Assembly (NCBI RefSeq): GCF_963082655.1
Contig: NC_081552.1
Span: 2,852,001 to 2,916,000, forward strand
Reading direction: 5' to 3'
Source: Stomoxys calcitrans
Taxonomy: Eukaryota; Arthropoda; Insecta; Diptera; Muscidae
DNA: 64,000 nt
Part shown: positions 1 to 11,522 of the stretch, piece after piece
Layout: every line of letters starts with the position of its first letter
Numbering within the stretch: position 1 is the stretch's first letter
The notes under the pieces: model-generated
The model's input: the letters and a program-made list of their open reading frames with translations, nothing else
The model's database searches: none
What the model was told of the DNA's origin: nothing
Position numbers and translations under genes: made by a program

Positions 1-150
1 TGAGTCCCTGGAAGCCGCAGTTTTCGTTCGATTGAGCAGGTAGTGTTTTTTTTTTTCGCGCCATAAAATAACTCCTCAAAACTGAAAATTTAATTAATCC
101 CCAAAATTGGGGATTTATTTGAGTATGATGAAATTGGAGCGAAATAGAAA

Positions 151-1410
151 GGGGGTATACTTATTTCGTCATTCTGTTTGTAACACCTCGAAATATGCGT
201 CTAAATCCCCATAAAGTATATAAATTCTTGATCCTCATGTCATTTTAAGTCGATCTAGCCATGTCCGTCCGTCCGTCTGTCTGTCGAAAGCACGCTAACT
301 TTCGAAGGAGTAAAGCTAGCCACTTGAAATTTTGCACAAATACTTTTTATTAGTGCAGGTCGGTTGGGATTGTAAATGGGCCAAATTGGTCAATGTTTTG
401 ATATAGCTGCCATATATACCAATCATGGGTCTTGACTTCTTGAACCTCTAGAGGGCGCAATTCTTATCCGATTTTACTGAAATTTTGCACGTGGTGTATT
501 GGTATCACTTCCAACAACTGCGCTAAGTATGGTTTAAATCGGTCCATAACCTGATATAGCTGCCATATAACCGTGTTTTGGTATCACTTCCAACAACTGT
601 GCTAAGTATGGTTTAAATCGGTCCATAACCTGGTATAGCTGTCACATAAACCGATCTTAGGTCTTGACTTCTTGAGCCTCTAGAGAGCGTAATTCTTATC
701 CGATTGGAATGAATTTTTGCACGAAGTATTGATTGATTGATATTGATTGATATTGATTGTTTGAAGTATGATATCCAAAAACTGTGCCAGGTATGGTTCA
801 AATCGGTCCATAACCTGATGTAGCTGTCACATAAACAGATCTGGGGACTTGACTTCTGGAGCTTCTAGAGGGCGCAATTCCTATCCGATTTTGCTGAAAA
901 TTTTGCATGACTTATTTTATTCTTACTTTCAACAACTGTGTCAAATAAGGTTCAAATAGGTTAATAACCTGATATAGCTGCAATATAAACCGATCTGGGA
1001 TCTTGACTTCCTGAGCCTCTAGAGGTCGCAATTATTATCCGATTTGCCTGAAATTTTGTACGACGGATTCTCTCATGACCATCAACATACGTGTTTATTA
1101 TGATTTGAATCGGTCTATAGCCCGATACAGCTCCCATATAAACCGATCTCTCTACTTTATTTCTTGAGCCCCCAAAGGGCGCAATTCTTATTCGAATTGG
1201 CTGACATTTTACACAGGTGTCCAACATGTAATTTAATTGTGGTCCAAACCGGACCATATCTTGATATCGCTCTAATAGCAGAGAAATTCTTTTCTTATAT
1301 CCTTTTTTGCCAAAAAAGAGATGCCGGAAAAAGATCTCGACAATTGCGGCCCATGGTGGAGGGTATATAAGATTCGGCCCGGCCGAACTTAGCACGCTTT
1401 TACTTGTTTA
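151..1410 (-). repeat. Dispersed repeat A, full-length copy
   Basis: This is the reference description for repeat A. Read on the minus strand it starts AACAAGTAAAAGCGTGC, followed by the palindrome TTCGGCCGGGCCGAA (plus strand 1373-1387) and TATACCCTCCACCATGG. It then has several roughly 153-bp modules containing CCGATTTGAACC, AGATCGGTTTATATGGCAGC and GCTCAAGAAGTCAAG. It ends with a GACAGACAGACGGACGGAC stretch and the segment running to GGGTATA. No A or B box, no poly(A) and no transposase is seen. The short ORFs inside are by-products of the repeat. Two local changes mark this copy: a direct duplication of about 80 bp around 495-650, and a TTGATTGA-type microsatellite at about 728-758. Confidence 0.85.
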
Positions 1411-3502
1411 TTTTAAATGATAGATAAAAAAATCCTTAACTTGCGTCTTGCTATTAAAGACGAAAATCTAAAATGAATGTTAGGCAATTGACCTTGCGAC
1501 AAGACAACAGAGAACAGTAGTTAAAGACGCAAAATAGTCTTGCAAATAGGAGAGTCATTAGTTTGTCAAAGTTAAGATGCTAATTAAAAAAAAAGAATTT
1601 TTTTAAAAAATAATATTTGGACGGACCGTCGTCTATGGAGTAAAATAAAAATCAGGCAGCGAGCAAAATATGAAACGGATCGTCATGTCCGTTAGTAAAT
1701 AGGAAATTAAATCAAAAGATAGCATATTTATTTTTTTGTTTTGGTTCTTTGTCTCGTTTTCATTGTTAACATCCTAAGAATAAGGAAAAATCTTAAAATT
1801 TTGGGCCAACTAGATTTCTACCTCCCCTTCGCAGAAATTTTGTGGCATATACGGATGTTGAATGTTACAGCAAAGCATTAAATCATGTTATTGAACGTTT
1901 AAGAGCGTAATTGGTACTTGAGGCGGTTGGAAGACTAAACAAAACACCACGTTTCTCAGCCAAATCTCAGCCAAATTCAGTATGAGTTACACCCTTTAGA
2001 GACGTAAGAAGCCTAATCAAGGGATCGGTTTATATAGGAGCTATATCAGGGTTCAAAATGATCAGAGTCCAATAGGAACTATTTCAGCAAAATTGCAAGC
2101 TTTACTTCTTTCGCTTCATTCTTAGCGTGGAAAAGCGGTCGGACGAAGCCAACTCGATAGCATTTCAAGACGATCAATAATATATGCGAAGAGTTTAAAA
2201 ATGGTATGGGAAGGTTAGTACAACCTTATAAATTATCAATTGACAATATATTTATATTCTACAGATTTGTCTCTTACAGTCTATAACTTGGAATGAACCG
2301 ATTTTTTCTAATTGAACAACGCAGCGCTCAGATGGGCTAAAATATTGACAACAGTGATCAATTAAAATTCATGGACATTTATTAAAAAAAAAAAACAATT
2401 GTTGCATGTGTTTGCCTTTATTAATTCTCCGACACACAGTAGATTTTTGTGTCGTCTCTAATTTGTCCAAGTCAAAACACTGTCTGCGGTGAATACACAC
2501 ACATACAACTGTTAAGTTTCCTGGAGCAGAAAGCAGTTGACAGCTTTTTTAGTTAACATGTCAATAAATTACTTAACATTGATAGTATGCGAAACGCAAT
2601 AAAATTGCTGCGTTTAAAAGCCATCTTCATAGTCTTCCGTGTTCAGCACAACAGACACTGCTACTCTCAATGAAACTTTGGCAGCAAACAGAGAGAAGAG
2701 TCAATGGCAGTGAACAGAAATAATGAAATGAAACTTTGATTTGGCCAAGCGTTAATAAGCAATCCTCGCCAAATTCCAAAATGAATGGCATTTTGATGCG
2801 AAAAAGGCTACTGTGGCGACAGCCAGTAGCGCGACAAAAACGAAAGACGCCATGGCATGACTTGACACAAAACAAACATGACACCGTTCAGGGTTACCTC
2901 GTAGCATTACCATATCTCTGCAGTCCATGCAGACTTGTACACATTCTCTCATTCACATTAGATTCCTCAATTTTCTCTGGACACATGGGTTCAGATTAGA
3001 TTCCAATTGGCAGTAGTACCTTAAACTGCTTTCGGACTCCTCTCTGCCACTAAGGCATTGCTAACTGTTGAAGAATACTCCTTTGCTGAGTTTCATTCGA
3101 TTGGGTCGACATAACTGCGTATGTGTGTGTCTGTTGATTTTCAGATTTCCTGGCTGCCACTGTAATTTCCGTTGCGTTGCCATTCTCAGACAGACTAGAC
3201 AGGACAGAGACGGGCGGACGGATGGACGGACGTTTGGAACGTTGATATGAAGTTCATTTCGTAGCTATGGCTGTAAGCATTGACCATTATTGCCTTCACC
3301 TTTTTGTAATAACACATCAATTGCAAAAGCACATGTTGAAGCGACACACGGCGACATACATGACACTTTTGAAAGTGTCATTGTCATCGTGACAATGCAG
3401 CAATAAAAGGAACAACGAAAGAGGCGGCACAGTGGGTGACATATTGCAAATTGGTGAAAAATCAAAGTAAAAAGATTTAAATTATGATTCTAACTAAAAT
3501 TG
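1411..3502. other. AT-rich DNA, no gene recognised
   Basis: I see no protein domain or RNA gene here. About 1925-2200 is a degenerate plus-strand A-type fragment, recognisable by GGGATCGGTTTATATAGGAGC and a following GCTATATCAGG. The ORFs of 60-87 codons near 2627-3465 overlap on both strands, show no recognisable motif, and include a CGGACGGATGGACGGACG simple-repeat stretch near 3215-3232. Confidence 0.6.
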
Positions 3503-4775
3503 ACAATTAAAAGCGTGCCAAGTTCGGCCGGGCCGAATCTTATATACCCTCCACCATGGATCCCATTAGTCGAGTTCTTTTCCCGGCATCTCTTCTTAGG
3601 CAAAAAAGGATATAAGAAAAGATTTGCTCTGCTATTAGAGCGATATCAAGATACGGTCCGGTTTGGACCACAATTAAATTATATGTTGGAGACCTGTGTA
3701 AAATCACAGCCAATTCGAATGAGAATTGCGCCTTTTGGGGTTCAAGAAGTAAAATAGAGAGATCGATATATATGGGAGCTGTATTACCGATTAAGACCAT
3801 AATAAACACGTATGTTGATGGTCATGAGAGAATCCGTCATACAAAATTTCAGGCAAATCGGATAATAATTGCGACCTCTAGAGGCTCAAGAAGTCAAGGT
3901 CCCAGATCGGTTTATATGGCAGCTATATCATGTTATTAACCGATTTGAACCTTATTTGACACAGTTGTTGAAAGTAAGAATGAAATACGTCATGCAAAAT
4001 TTCAGCCAAATCGGATAGGAATTGCGCCCTCTAGAATCTCAAGAAGTCAAGTCCCCAGATCTGTATATATGACAGCTATATCAGGTTATGAACCGATTTG
4101 AACCTTACTTGGCACAGTTGTTGGATATCATAACCAAATACTACGTGCAAAATTTCATTCCAATCGGAAAAGAATTGCGCACTCTAGAGGCTCAAGAAGT
4201 CAAGACCCAAGATCGGTTTATATGGCAGCTATATCAGGTTATGAACCGATTTCAACCATACTTGGCGCAGTCATTGGATATAATAAATAAACACGTCGTG
4301 CAAAGTTTCATTCCAATCTGATAAGAATTGCTCCCCCTAGAGGCTCAAGAAGTCAAGATCCAAGATCGGTTTACATGACAGCTATATCAGGATATGGACC
4401 GATTTGAATCTTACTTGGCACAGTTGTTGGATATCGTAATAAAACACGTCTTGCAAAATTTCATTCCAATCGGATAAGATCGGTTTATATGGCAGCTTTA
4501 TCAAAACATGGACCGATATAGCCCATTTACAATACCAGCCGACCTACACTAATAAGAAGTATTTGTGCAAAATTTGAAGCGGCTAGCTATGCTCCTTCGA
4601 AAGTTACTATGCTGTCGACAGACATACGGACGGACGGAAATGGCTAGATCGACTAAAAATGACATGACGATCAAGAATATATATACTTTATGGGGTCTCA
4701 GACGAATATTTCGAGTAGTTACAAACAGAATGTCGAAATTAGCATACCCCCAATCCTATGGTGGAGGGTATAAAA
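3503..4775 (+). repeat. Dispersed repeat A, full-length copy
   Basis: The copy starts near AAAAGCGTGCCAAGTTCGG, has the GGCCGGGCC palindrome and TATACCCTCCACCATGGAT at 3540-3559, runs through five to six internal modules, and ends CCTATGGTGGAGGGTATAAA. The start motif and the last motif are inverted repeats of each other. The 77-codon ORF at 4088-4321 contains a 51-residue period, which is the translated form of the 153-bp unit, not evidence of a gene. A LINE 3' end on the opposite strand abuts it at about 4786. Confidence 0.85.
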
Positions 4776-4785
4776 AGAAAATTAG

Positions 4786-5375
4786 GGTAAGGTTAGGTTT
4801 AAGTGACAGTCTGCCATTAGACTCACTTAGACGTTTTCGTCCATTGTGATACCTCAGCACCAAGAGAAGGAAGATGCCTTCTTGTTCCTGCCGTCGAACC
4901 ATCCAGATCGCTTTAGAAAAGCCCAACAACTTGCGAATGTTCACATCCACCAAATCGGACAAGTTCTCAAAGAAATGAGAAGCTATTGACTGCCAGTGCG
5001 GGATACTCTCTTTCTTGACGTCCTTACAGCTTCCGAAGAAGTCGTTACTTGCAACCTAACCAGCGAAAGCAAATCGGTAGAACTCTTCAAGTCTAGATCA
5101 GGCCACATAATTTTAGAGTGTTTCAACCCCTCCTTTGTAACCAAATGATCCAGAAGACCTAGCTACATATCGCCCTTCGGCCCTGATCCAGAAGCCCTAG
5201 CTACATATCGCTAGAGAAACATCCACTGATTCCAGTTCACTGGAATGCGTAAGGTCGTTCCTAGTCTCTCAAGCTCGCCTGCTCTACAATTCCCGGGGAT
5301 ATCTCTGTGCCATCTCGATGAGGGACCTTCGATAGTAGGTTTTTGAATTCAGAAATATGTTCGCCGGGGTTAGAT
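4786..5375 (-). pseudogene. 3' end of an RNase H-bearing non-LTR retrotransposon (I/LOA-like), 5'-truncated
   Basis: On the minus strand, 5305 to 5225 translates to WHRDIPGNCRAGELERLGTT, which resembles the C-terminal part of the RNase H domain (normally GHRDIPGN.RADELA) found in I- and LOA-type LINEs. The active-site aspartate of ADELA has become glycine (AGELE). Stop codons follow, for instance in the segment matching 5160-5220. The 3' untranslated part ends at about 4786 with CCTAACCTTACCC. There is an internal direct repeat, CCTAGCTACATATCGC-like, at about 5157-5213. Only the last roughly 600 bp survives, as expected from 5' truncation during target-primed reverse transcription. Its tail resembles that of the SINE at 58232-58401. 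Confidence 0.7.
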
Positions 5376-7380
5376 AGGTTAGAATTAAAGTTAAAATAAG
5401 AATTGAACTAAAATAGAATATTGAAAATGAAACAAAACATCTTCCCGAACATTATAGTAAGAAATACAGCAAAACTCGAAATCGAAATGATGTTGTCATC
5501 AATTTTTGCCTAATGACATCACAGAGTTTGAACAGTCTGAGCACTCCGTTTTTTATATTGCTCCCCATTTTTTTCGAAATCTCCCCCACTATTGCACGCC
5601 ACATGCACTAGTCACACGTTATCTATAAACTTCTTCATCTTCGTTAAACTTTAGGACCTAGTGGTGTGATGAGTTTTTCCACTATGATCGTTGATGTTGT
5701 TCTTGTAGTCCGTTATTGCTGGAGTCGATGGTGATACTGGTGGCGGATGTCGATGATGATGAGCTTGTGCTTGTGGATGATGATGATGATGTTGTTGGTG
5801 TCGCCGCCAATATTGGCATCCTTTTGTGGCCAGCGTCGTTTCCAAACCACGGTTCTACTCGCGAATGATAAGTTTTGCTGGTAACGTTTATTGCTAACGT
5901 GTTGGTTAAGTGACGCGGCTGGTTCAGCTATTCGCACACGCACACCCATCTCAACCACCAACTAGAACCAGTGAGACGGACCGACAGACAGACAGAAAGT
6001 TTTGTGTAATTTTTGTCCTGGTATGCAATCAATTTCGTTTCATTTCAGTTTTCCTTCCATCCAAAGTGGACGACAAGCGACACTACGTAAATGTTCATAG
6101 AGTTTACGCTTCTCTGAGTTCTGAGTGTTGTGTGTGTTGTCCCTTTGATCGATCTTGGATTTCATTTTGGATTTGGTTGGGTTTATTTTTTTTTTCTACC
6201 GTTCTTAGATGTCAGCTTGCCTGAGGAATGCAATGCGAAAGCCGTTGTGGTAATTGTGTCTTCATTTTTGCCATAATTTCTTAGCATACCAAGAATTGAG
6301 GATGTCGAAAAGGCCACAACGAGAAAAAAAAAGAGATGGAAAGCCATATTCCCATTCTAATACAACACGCATATTGGGCCACAGTTCGTAGAATCCTTAA
6401 GGCGACCGACTCCCTTTTCAACGGTACTCCGAATTGCTTTGAGAAATGGACTTTGTTTTTTGGCCAATAAATTATGTTTTATGCGTAGTTCCCACTGGAG
6501 CGGATCCATGCGATCAAAGGTGGGAAAAGGCAATTCAAATAAAAATTGTTTCGATTTCCGAAATCAAAGGCAACACAAAGAGAGCCAAGGAGTTGTTTGT
6601 TTTTATTGTTAACCAAATTATTTATCGCTGCTCTTGTTAACTCTGATTGTATTATAGGAATTTTTGGTGGGCTTTGCGAAAAAGCAAAGAAGGCCAAGGC
6701 GCATGCATGGCAATGGTCATGCTGCTGTGGCCATCAGACAAACAGGCAGAGAAATATGATTTGATTGCGTACCAGAGTAAGAAAAAGAAAAATACCAAAA
6801 AAAGGATATGAGCTTGGTATGTTGGGTATATTTGTGAATTTATTGCAATTTAAATTGGATTTAAAATGAGAAACACAAGCGTCGCAACGCACTGAAGTGT
6901 GTGCGATGTGTTGGCTGAGTGTGTACGCGACTTAGCCTCGAACGCGGCGTAGTTTGTAAGCTCTATGCGCCGATGATGTTCAACAACTTTTTGCCCTTTT
7001 TCAATTAAATTCTTAAAGCCAAAAGGCATAAAGCGACTGACTGCCAACTACATTTAACTCATGCTGACACATCCTTGCCAGCCAACTCAACTCATGCAGC
7101 CAAGCAAGTGTTTGACCATCGCATCACATCCTCTCCAGCTCCAGCAACCATGCAACCATTCATTTTAGCAATACTCGCTGCTCTAAACAATACCCAGACC
7201 AACCACTGAAGCCGACCAGCCAACACAACGCGATTGTCATTGTGACCATCACCTTTAATTCGAAGGAGTAGTGTTCAACTGTGTGGGTTAGAAATGCCAG
7301 CACATACATCTTTTAAAGAAATCGTTGCCAAAAAGTTTTACAAAAACTCAAAGATCGGTTTAGATTTTTATTAAAAACTT
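5376..7380. other. Unique AT-rich DNA with a GAT/GTT-rich tract, no gene recognised
   Basis: A trinucleotide tract (GATGATGATGATGATGTTG) lies near 5777-5795 and produces histidine-rich minus-strand ORFs that I reject as genes. The 104-codon plus ORF at 5910-6224 has no motif I recognise. No splice-bounded exon, tRNA or repeat family can be supported. Confidence 0.5.
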
Positions 7381-7411
7381 AGACAAAATCCAATCATCTT
7401 GAGAGACATAT

Positions 7412-8834
7412 GCCCTGGCGGCATTTCTGAATATTGAAGGGGCCTTCAACAACGTAAGCTCCTCTGCCATAGAGGCGGAACTTAGGGGTGCGGGTTTGGG
7501 GAACAGTGTGATCGCTTGGATAATGAACATGCCATGGGGCAGGGAGATATCGGCTACTAGGGGCGCTGAGACAGTGGGCGTTAGGTTTTCCCTTATTGAC
7601 ATTCCTCACCTGCTCTGGATCCTCGTGATGGACGGTCTTCTTAAAAAACTGGAAAAGTTGGGTGTTGGAATATGTGCGTACGCAGCTGAGCTGGTCATTG
7701 TCGCCGTTTTTGGACTCGGTATCGGTAGTTTTGGATAGTGCACTTGGCTGCACTGCTACTTGGGCCGAGGTTTGCGGCCTGGGTGTGAATGCGGGAAAGA
7801 CCGAGATGGTCAAGTTTACGCGTAGGCGGAGACTACGCCCTTTAGACTACTCACGCTGCCGGGGTGACTTTACAGTTATCACAGTCTGCAAAGTTCTTGG
7901 AGGTGATTCTAGACAGCAAATTAGATTGGAGGCTGAACATGGGGTCGACAATTAGAAAGGTGTTTGCGGTATTGTATTCGTGCCAGAAGCTCGTAGGGTT
8001 GCCTGGTTGTTCTCGGCGGTGGTGAAGCCAGTCCTGGCATATGGCTGCCACGTCTGGTGGACGGTGACGGATTTTTCGTCACATGGCCGAAACCTTAACA
8101 GGGTGAATAGAGTCGCAATAAGATTTGTGTCTAGGGCTATGGGACCCACCGCGACTGGATCATTGGAGATTATGTTGGGAATACAGCCTATAGACTTGTG
8201 TACAAGGGAGGTAGCGGAGAGCACTCTTCTCAGATTGTCGCAGCTTGACTTGATTCACGGATCACCGGCAATATATTTGCGAATATTGGATAATACCTTG
8301 GCGGTCTCTCAGACAGACTACCAGATGGGAATGAACGTGGTGAATAAAGGACTGCGGAAAAAGCTACCTATCCTGGCGGAGTGGCAGAAAGGGCGGGTTA
8401 GGTTTTCAAGCATTAACATTTTTACAGATGGATCGAAGATGGAAAATGGAACAGGGTGTATTATTTATTGTAGCAAACTCGATATCAATGTCTCGTTGCG
8501 CCTGAGGGAAACAAAGGTGTATGCGATGGCTGTAGCAGCGGAACTTGTGTTGTCTATGAATATCGAGCGATCAGAAATTCATATCTTCAGCGACAGTCAA
8601 GCAATATTAAAAGCGTTAAATAATACGTGTGTGAGATCCAAGGTCCTGGAGTGCTGTCATGAGTTACTGATGCGTCTACAGGAATACCATGCATTGACCC
8701 TATGCTGGGTGCCGGTGCACAATGACATAGATGGAAATGAGAAAGCCGATGTATTCGCTAAGTCTGGAGTGAATCTCACCCCTGTGTTACGGATGCTAAG
8801 ATACAAATCTTGGCGTCATCCTCTTCCAACCTAA
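7412..8834 (+). mobile_element. Non-LTR retrotransposon relic (RT + RNase H, I/LOA-like), 5'-truncated
   Basis: The element opens inside the reverse transcriptase: from 7421 the frame reads AFLNIEGAFNNVSSSAIEAE, the RT motif A region (usually LDIEGAFNN), where the catalytic aspartate is now asparagine. A degenerate motif C (AYAAELVIV in place of AYADDLVIV) is at 7677-7703. The frame shifts near 7738, again near 7870 (QSAKFLEVILDSKLDWRLNM), and again near 8000, where the thumb and RNase H segment begins. No 5' half (gag or endonuclease) is present in the window. The order RT, thumb, RNase H is that of I, R1 and LOA-group LINEs. It cannot encode an active protein. Confidence 0.85.
7980..8834 (+). 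pseudogene. RT C-terminal thumb + RNase H domain, 284 codons still open
   Basis: Residues 10-75 match the post-palm region of LINE RTs (VVKPVLAYGCHVWW, then LEIMLGIQPIDL). Residues 148-265 form an RNase H domain. All four expected acidic residues are visible: D150 in FTDGSK, E188 in VAAELV, D205 in FSDSQA and D257 in EKADVFA; H247 stands in WVPVHNDIDGN where WVPGH is usual. RNase H would remove RNA from the RNA-DNA hybrid during retrotransposition. The ATG at 7980 lies mid-domain, so it is not a natural start: the polyprotein frame enters from upstream and is broken there. The stop at 8832 precedes AT-rich DNA without a visible poly(A). Confidence 0.8.
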
Positions 8835-8884
8835 CTTATTTCTTTGACTATTTTTTAAACTTTCGGTTAAATCTGTCAAAACCG

Positions 8885-9120
8885 TTTTCAGGGATCATTA
8901 TATGCTCCTTATGCTAGCAACATTTGTGAGCTATTATACCAGGTAAAACTTCTCTCCAAAGAGGTGTTGCACTGCGGCACGCCGTTCGGACTCGCCTATA
9001 ACAAAGAGGCCCCTTATCATTGAGCTTTAACTTGAATCGAACTGCACTCATTGATATGTGAGAAGTTTGCCCCTGTTCCTTAGTGGAATGTTCATGGACA
9101 AAATTTGCATTTTGCATGTG
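8885..9120 (+). mobile_element. SINE-1 copy, lacking the tRNA-like head
   Basis: The body matches the complete SINE-1 at 34709-35025 (opposite strand there): CAACATTTGTGAG, CTTCTCTCCAAAGAGG, CACGCCGTTCGGACTCG, CCCCTTATCATTGAGCTT and CCCTGTTCCTTAGTGGAATG in order, ending AAAATTTGCATTTTGC. The tRNA-like 5' part is missing or unrecognisable, so this is a 5'-truncated copy. Confidence 0.8.
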
Positions 9121-9240
9121 ACTTCATCAGCACCTTTGTCAAATTGATTAAGGTGCCCTACATACTCAAAGACTATTCAGTACGATGTAGAGCACGCTTT
9201 AGTTTTGAAACAGATCAATAAGTCCTCCAACTCTCCCAAT
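9121..9240 (-). repeat. Family F fragment
   Basis: The reverse complement (GGAGAGTTGGAGGACTTATT, then CACCTTAATCAATTTGAC, then GGTGCTGATGAAGTCAC) matches the duplicated units at 27930-28204 and 28348-28655. It adjoins the SINE-1 tail directly. Its function is unknown; see the unit at 28348. Confidence 0.6.
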
Positions 9241-9935
9241 TTGACCACAATTCAATTTAATTAAATTTAATATGGTATGATTTTTTTAGATATTATTAAA
9301 AGTTTTATTTTGATTGCAGTTAAAAAAAAAAATAGAAAATTTCTGAGTTTTTTTGCATTTTGTAGCCTTGATTCAATCAGTAAACTGCTTTAATTTGGAT
9401 TATAAGAAGTAGAACTTTCCAGCTTTCTAGAAGTTTATAAAAGTTGTTTTAATTTTTTTTTATGTTGGACATCCCTATTTAGAATATGGAAGTTAAAGTG
9501 TTTTATTCTCAATAAAAGTTTAAATCAAATATTGGCGACATTCGTTGTGTAGTACCTTTCTTCGATGCTGCAATGATAGAAACAGATCCTACACTAACTC
9601 ACACACAAACACATCGTTGTGGCATTCAACGAATCATCCATTGTGGAACGCATGCATGCTTCACTGGGATTTGAGAAGAGAAGAACAAAAACAACGACCC
9701 AACCAACAACGACCCAACCAGCCAACAATTCCAAGGTGATAAAATATGTTGTGAATTTATTTGATTTTTTTCATCTTACCATTCTTCATTTCTATTTTAA
9801 TTCCTTTTTCATTGGCACAGGCGCACACACACACAGGTTGAAGAGTTGGCTCACAGAAAATGAGTTATATAGAGATGCAATATTTTCGGGGAGTCTATGT
9901 AGGTAACCCAGCAAAGAAGGTGATTTCCGTTTTTA
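9241..9935. other. AT-rich DNA, no gene recognised
   Basis: The stretch contains poly-T and poly-A tracts and an ACACACACAC tract near 9823-9834. The 64- and 95-codon ORFs overlap in different frames and show no domain. Confidence 0.5.
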
Positions 9936-10110
9936 TACCCTCCACCATAGGATGGGGTTATTTATACTAGTTTTGTCATTCCGAAATTATGATCTGAGAC
10001 CCAACAAAGTATATATATCCTTGATCGTCGTGACATGCTTTTTAGCCATGTCCATCTTCCTGTCTGTCCGTATGTCGACAGTTAGCGTGCTTTCGAAGGA
10101 GTAAAGCTAT
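9936..10110 (-). repeat. Dispersed repeat A, 3' part of an interrupted copy
   Basis: It begins TATACCCTCCACCATAGGAT and runs through the GTATATATATCCTTGATCG and GTGCTTTCGAAGGAGTAAAG segments, then stops abruptly after GTAAAGCTA. The continuation of the same copy resumes at 11231. Confidence 0.8.
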
Positions 10111-11230
10111 ACGCAAAAAAATAAAATGTTTGGAAAATTTTTGAGACAAACAAAATATTTTCATCACCAAGTATTGCTTTTATTGTAACCGTGTAACGTT
10201 TCGCTTCAACATATCAAATGTTAGCCATAAACATAATATTATTGAACGTAACTAGCTATGTTTATAGTTAACTCTTTAGCAGCTTCATATACGGAAAAAG
10301 GACCTTTATTTTGTTGTAAAACCAAAGACACTTAAATTGCAAAATAACTTCGATAGCCGCAAAAGATTATTTGTTTACTGGTCCAATAATTATTTTTTGT
10401 GTCTGCTACTAGAGAGAAACGGTGTGTATTTGAGCGTATACACCAGTGGTTGTCAAAAATACGCACTCTATTGCTCATTACTTTGTACGTACACAAGAAA
10501 ATAATCCCAAGCAGACTCATAGGCTTGCAAATAATTGGTAAAATGTACATTTTTCGAGTGCGAATGGTTAACTCGGAAAGTGTACACTTTTTAAGTTTCG
10601 GTACAAAAATGCTGGTGTGTCCAACGACAAAAAATTATAAGAGCAGCACCGAAGTGGCTGCCAGGTACGGGAATTTCTAAGGCTTATACATTGTTTGGTA
10701 ACATTTACGCAATAAAGACATGTCCATCACATCGTAGGTATTTAAATGTGCGAAAACAACAACAAGTGGCTGTCAGGTACAAGAATTTCTAAGGCACATA
10801 CATTGTTTGGTAACATTTACGCAATAAAGACATGTCCATCACAACGTAGGTGTATAAATGTGCGAAAACAACAACTTCCATAAGTATTTTTTCGAATATA
10901 GCAGATCATAATACAAAACCATAATGGAGTTGTGCGAAAATGGAAGACTTTTAATAAAATTGTGTATCATAACATCGAAATAAAACCAAATAAACTGAGA
11001 TCTGCTCATAATTCGTAAAATGTTGAGCTTGAATTATGTTACAACTTTAAATTGAACTTGGCATCCTTTTCAATATGAACAATGAATTTTAAACGTGTGC
11101 CATTTAACGAATAACTAATTTTCTCTATATGTCAAAAATAAAAAGTATTGTCAGGGTAAAAAACAATACTTTTATCGTAAACAAAGTCCAACGTTTTTCA
11201 GAAAAGAAGTTTACTTGGCGAAAAACATTT
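10111..11230. mobile_element. Unidentified 1.1-kb insertion inside repeat A
   Basis: The A-repeat sequence stops after GTAAAGCTA and resumes as AATTGAAATTTTGCC, which is where other A copies are continuous, so the intervening 1.12 kb was inserted (with loss of a few bases). It carries an internal 112-bp tandem duplication. I found no transposase, RT, clear terminal inverted repeat or poly(A). The 93-codon ORF at 10399-10680 has no recognisable domain. It could be a non-autonomous DNA element, a solo LTR or unrelated filler DNA. Confidence 0.6.
10654..10875. repeat. Tandem duplication, 112-bp period, two units
   Basis: GTGGCTGCCAGGTAC at 10654 recurs as GTGGCTGTCAGGTAC at 10766. Both units continue through ACATTGTTTGGTAACATTT and AAAGACATGTCCATCACA to TGCGAAAACAACAAC with only scattered differences, so the duplication is fairly recent. 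Confidence 0.9.
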
Positions 11231-11522
11231 TAAATTGAAATTTTGCCGAAATACATTTTATTAGTGCAAGTCGGTTGGGATTATAAAAGGGCGATTACTT
11301 CTTCTGTGTCATCCAAAATACGAGTCAAATATGGCCTATATGGAATATAGCACCTATAAAGACCGATTTTCTGGTTATATTTCGTGAGCCCCTAGAAAGC
11401 TCAATTTTTTTTTCTCACTCTGTTGAAATTTTGCTCAACGACATCTCAAAAAATGCAATACATGATTCAGGGTAAATAAAACTCGGACCGGCCAAACTTA
11501 CCACGTTTGAGCTTGTTTATTA
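11231..11522 (-). repeat. Dispersed repeat A, 5' part of an interrupted copy
   Basis: Resumes with TTAGTGCAAGTCGGTTGGG (shared with positions 351-369) and ends with a decayed terminus, ACTCGGACCGGCCAAACTTA followed by GCTTGTTTATT. It lacks most internal modules, so it is an internally short copy. Confidence 0.7.

Noticed and set aside
151..1410. Repeat A as a Helitron
   Set aside because: It has a hairpin near one end but I see no 5'-TC and 3'-CTRR termini and no insertion consistently between A and T; left as an open question.
5651..5961. Histidine-rich minus-strand ORFs
   Set aside because: They arise from a GAT/GTG trinucleotide tract, and the two overlapping frames both look coding for that reason only.
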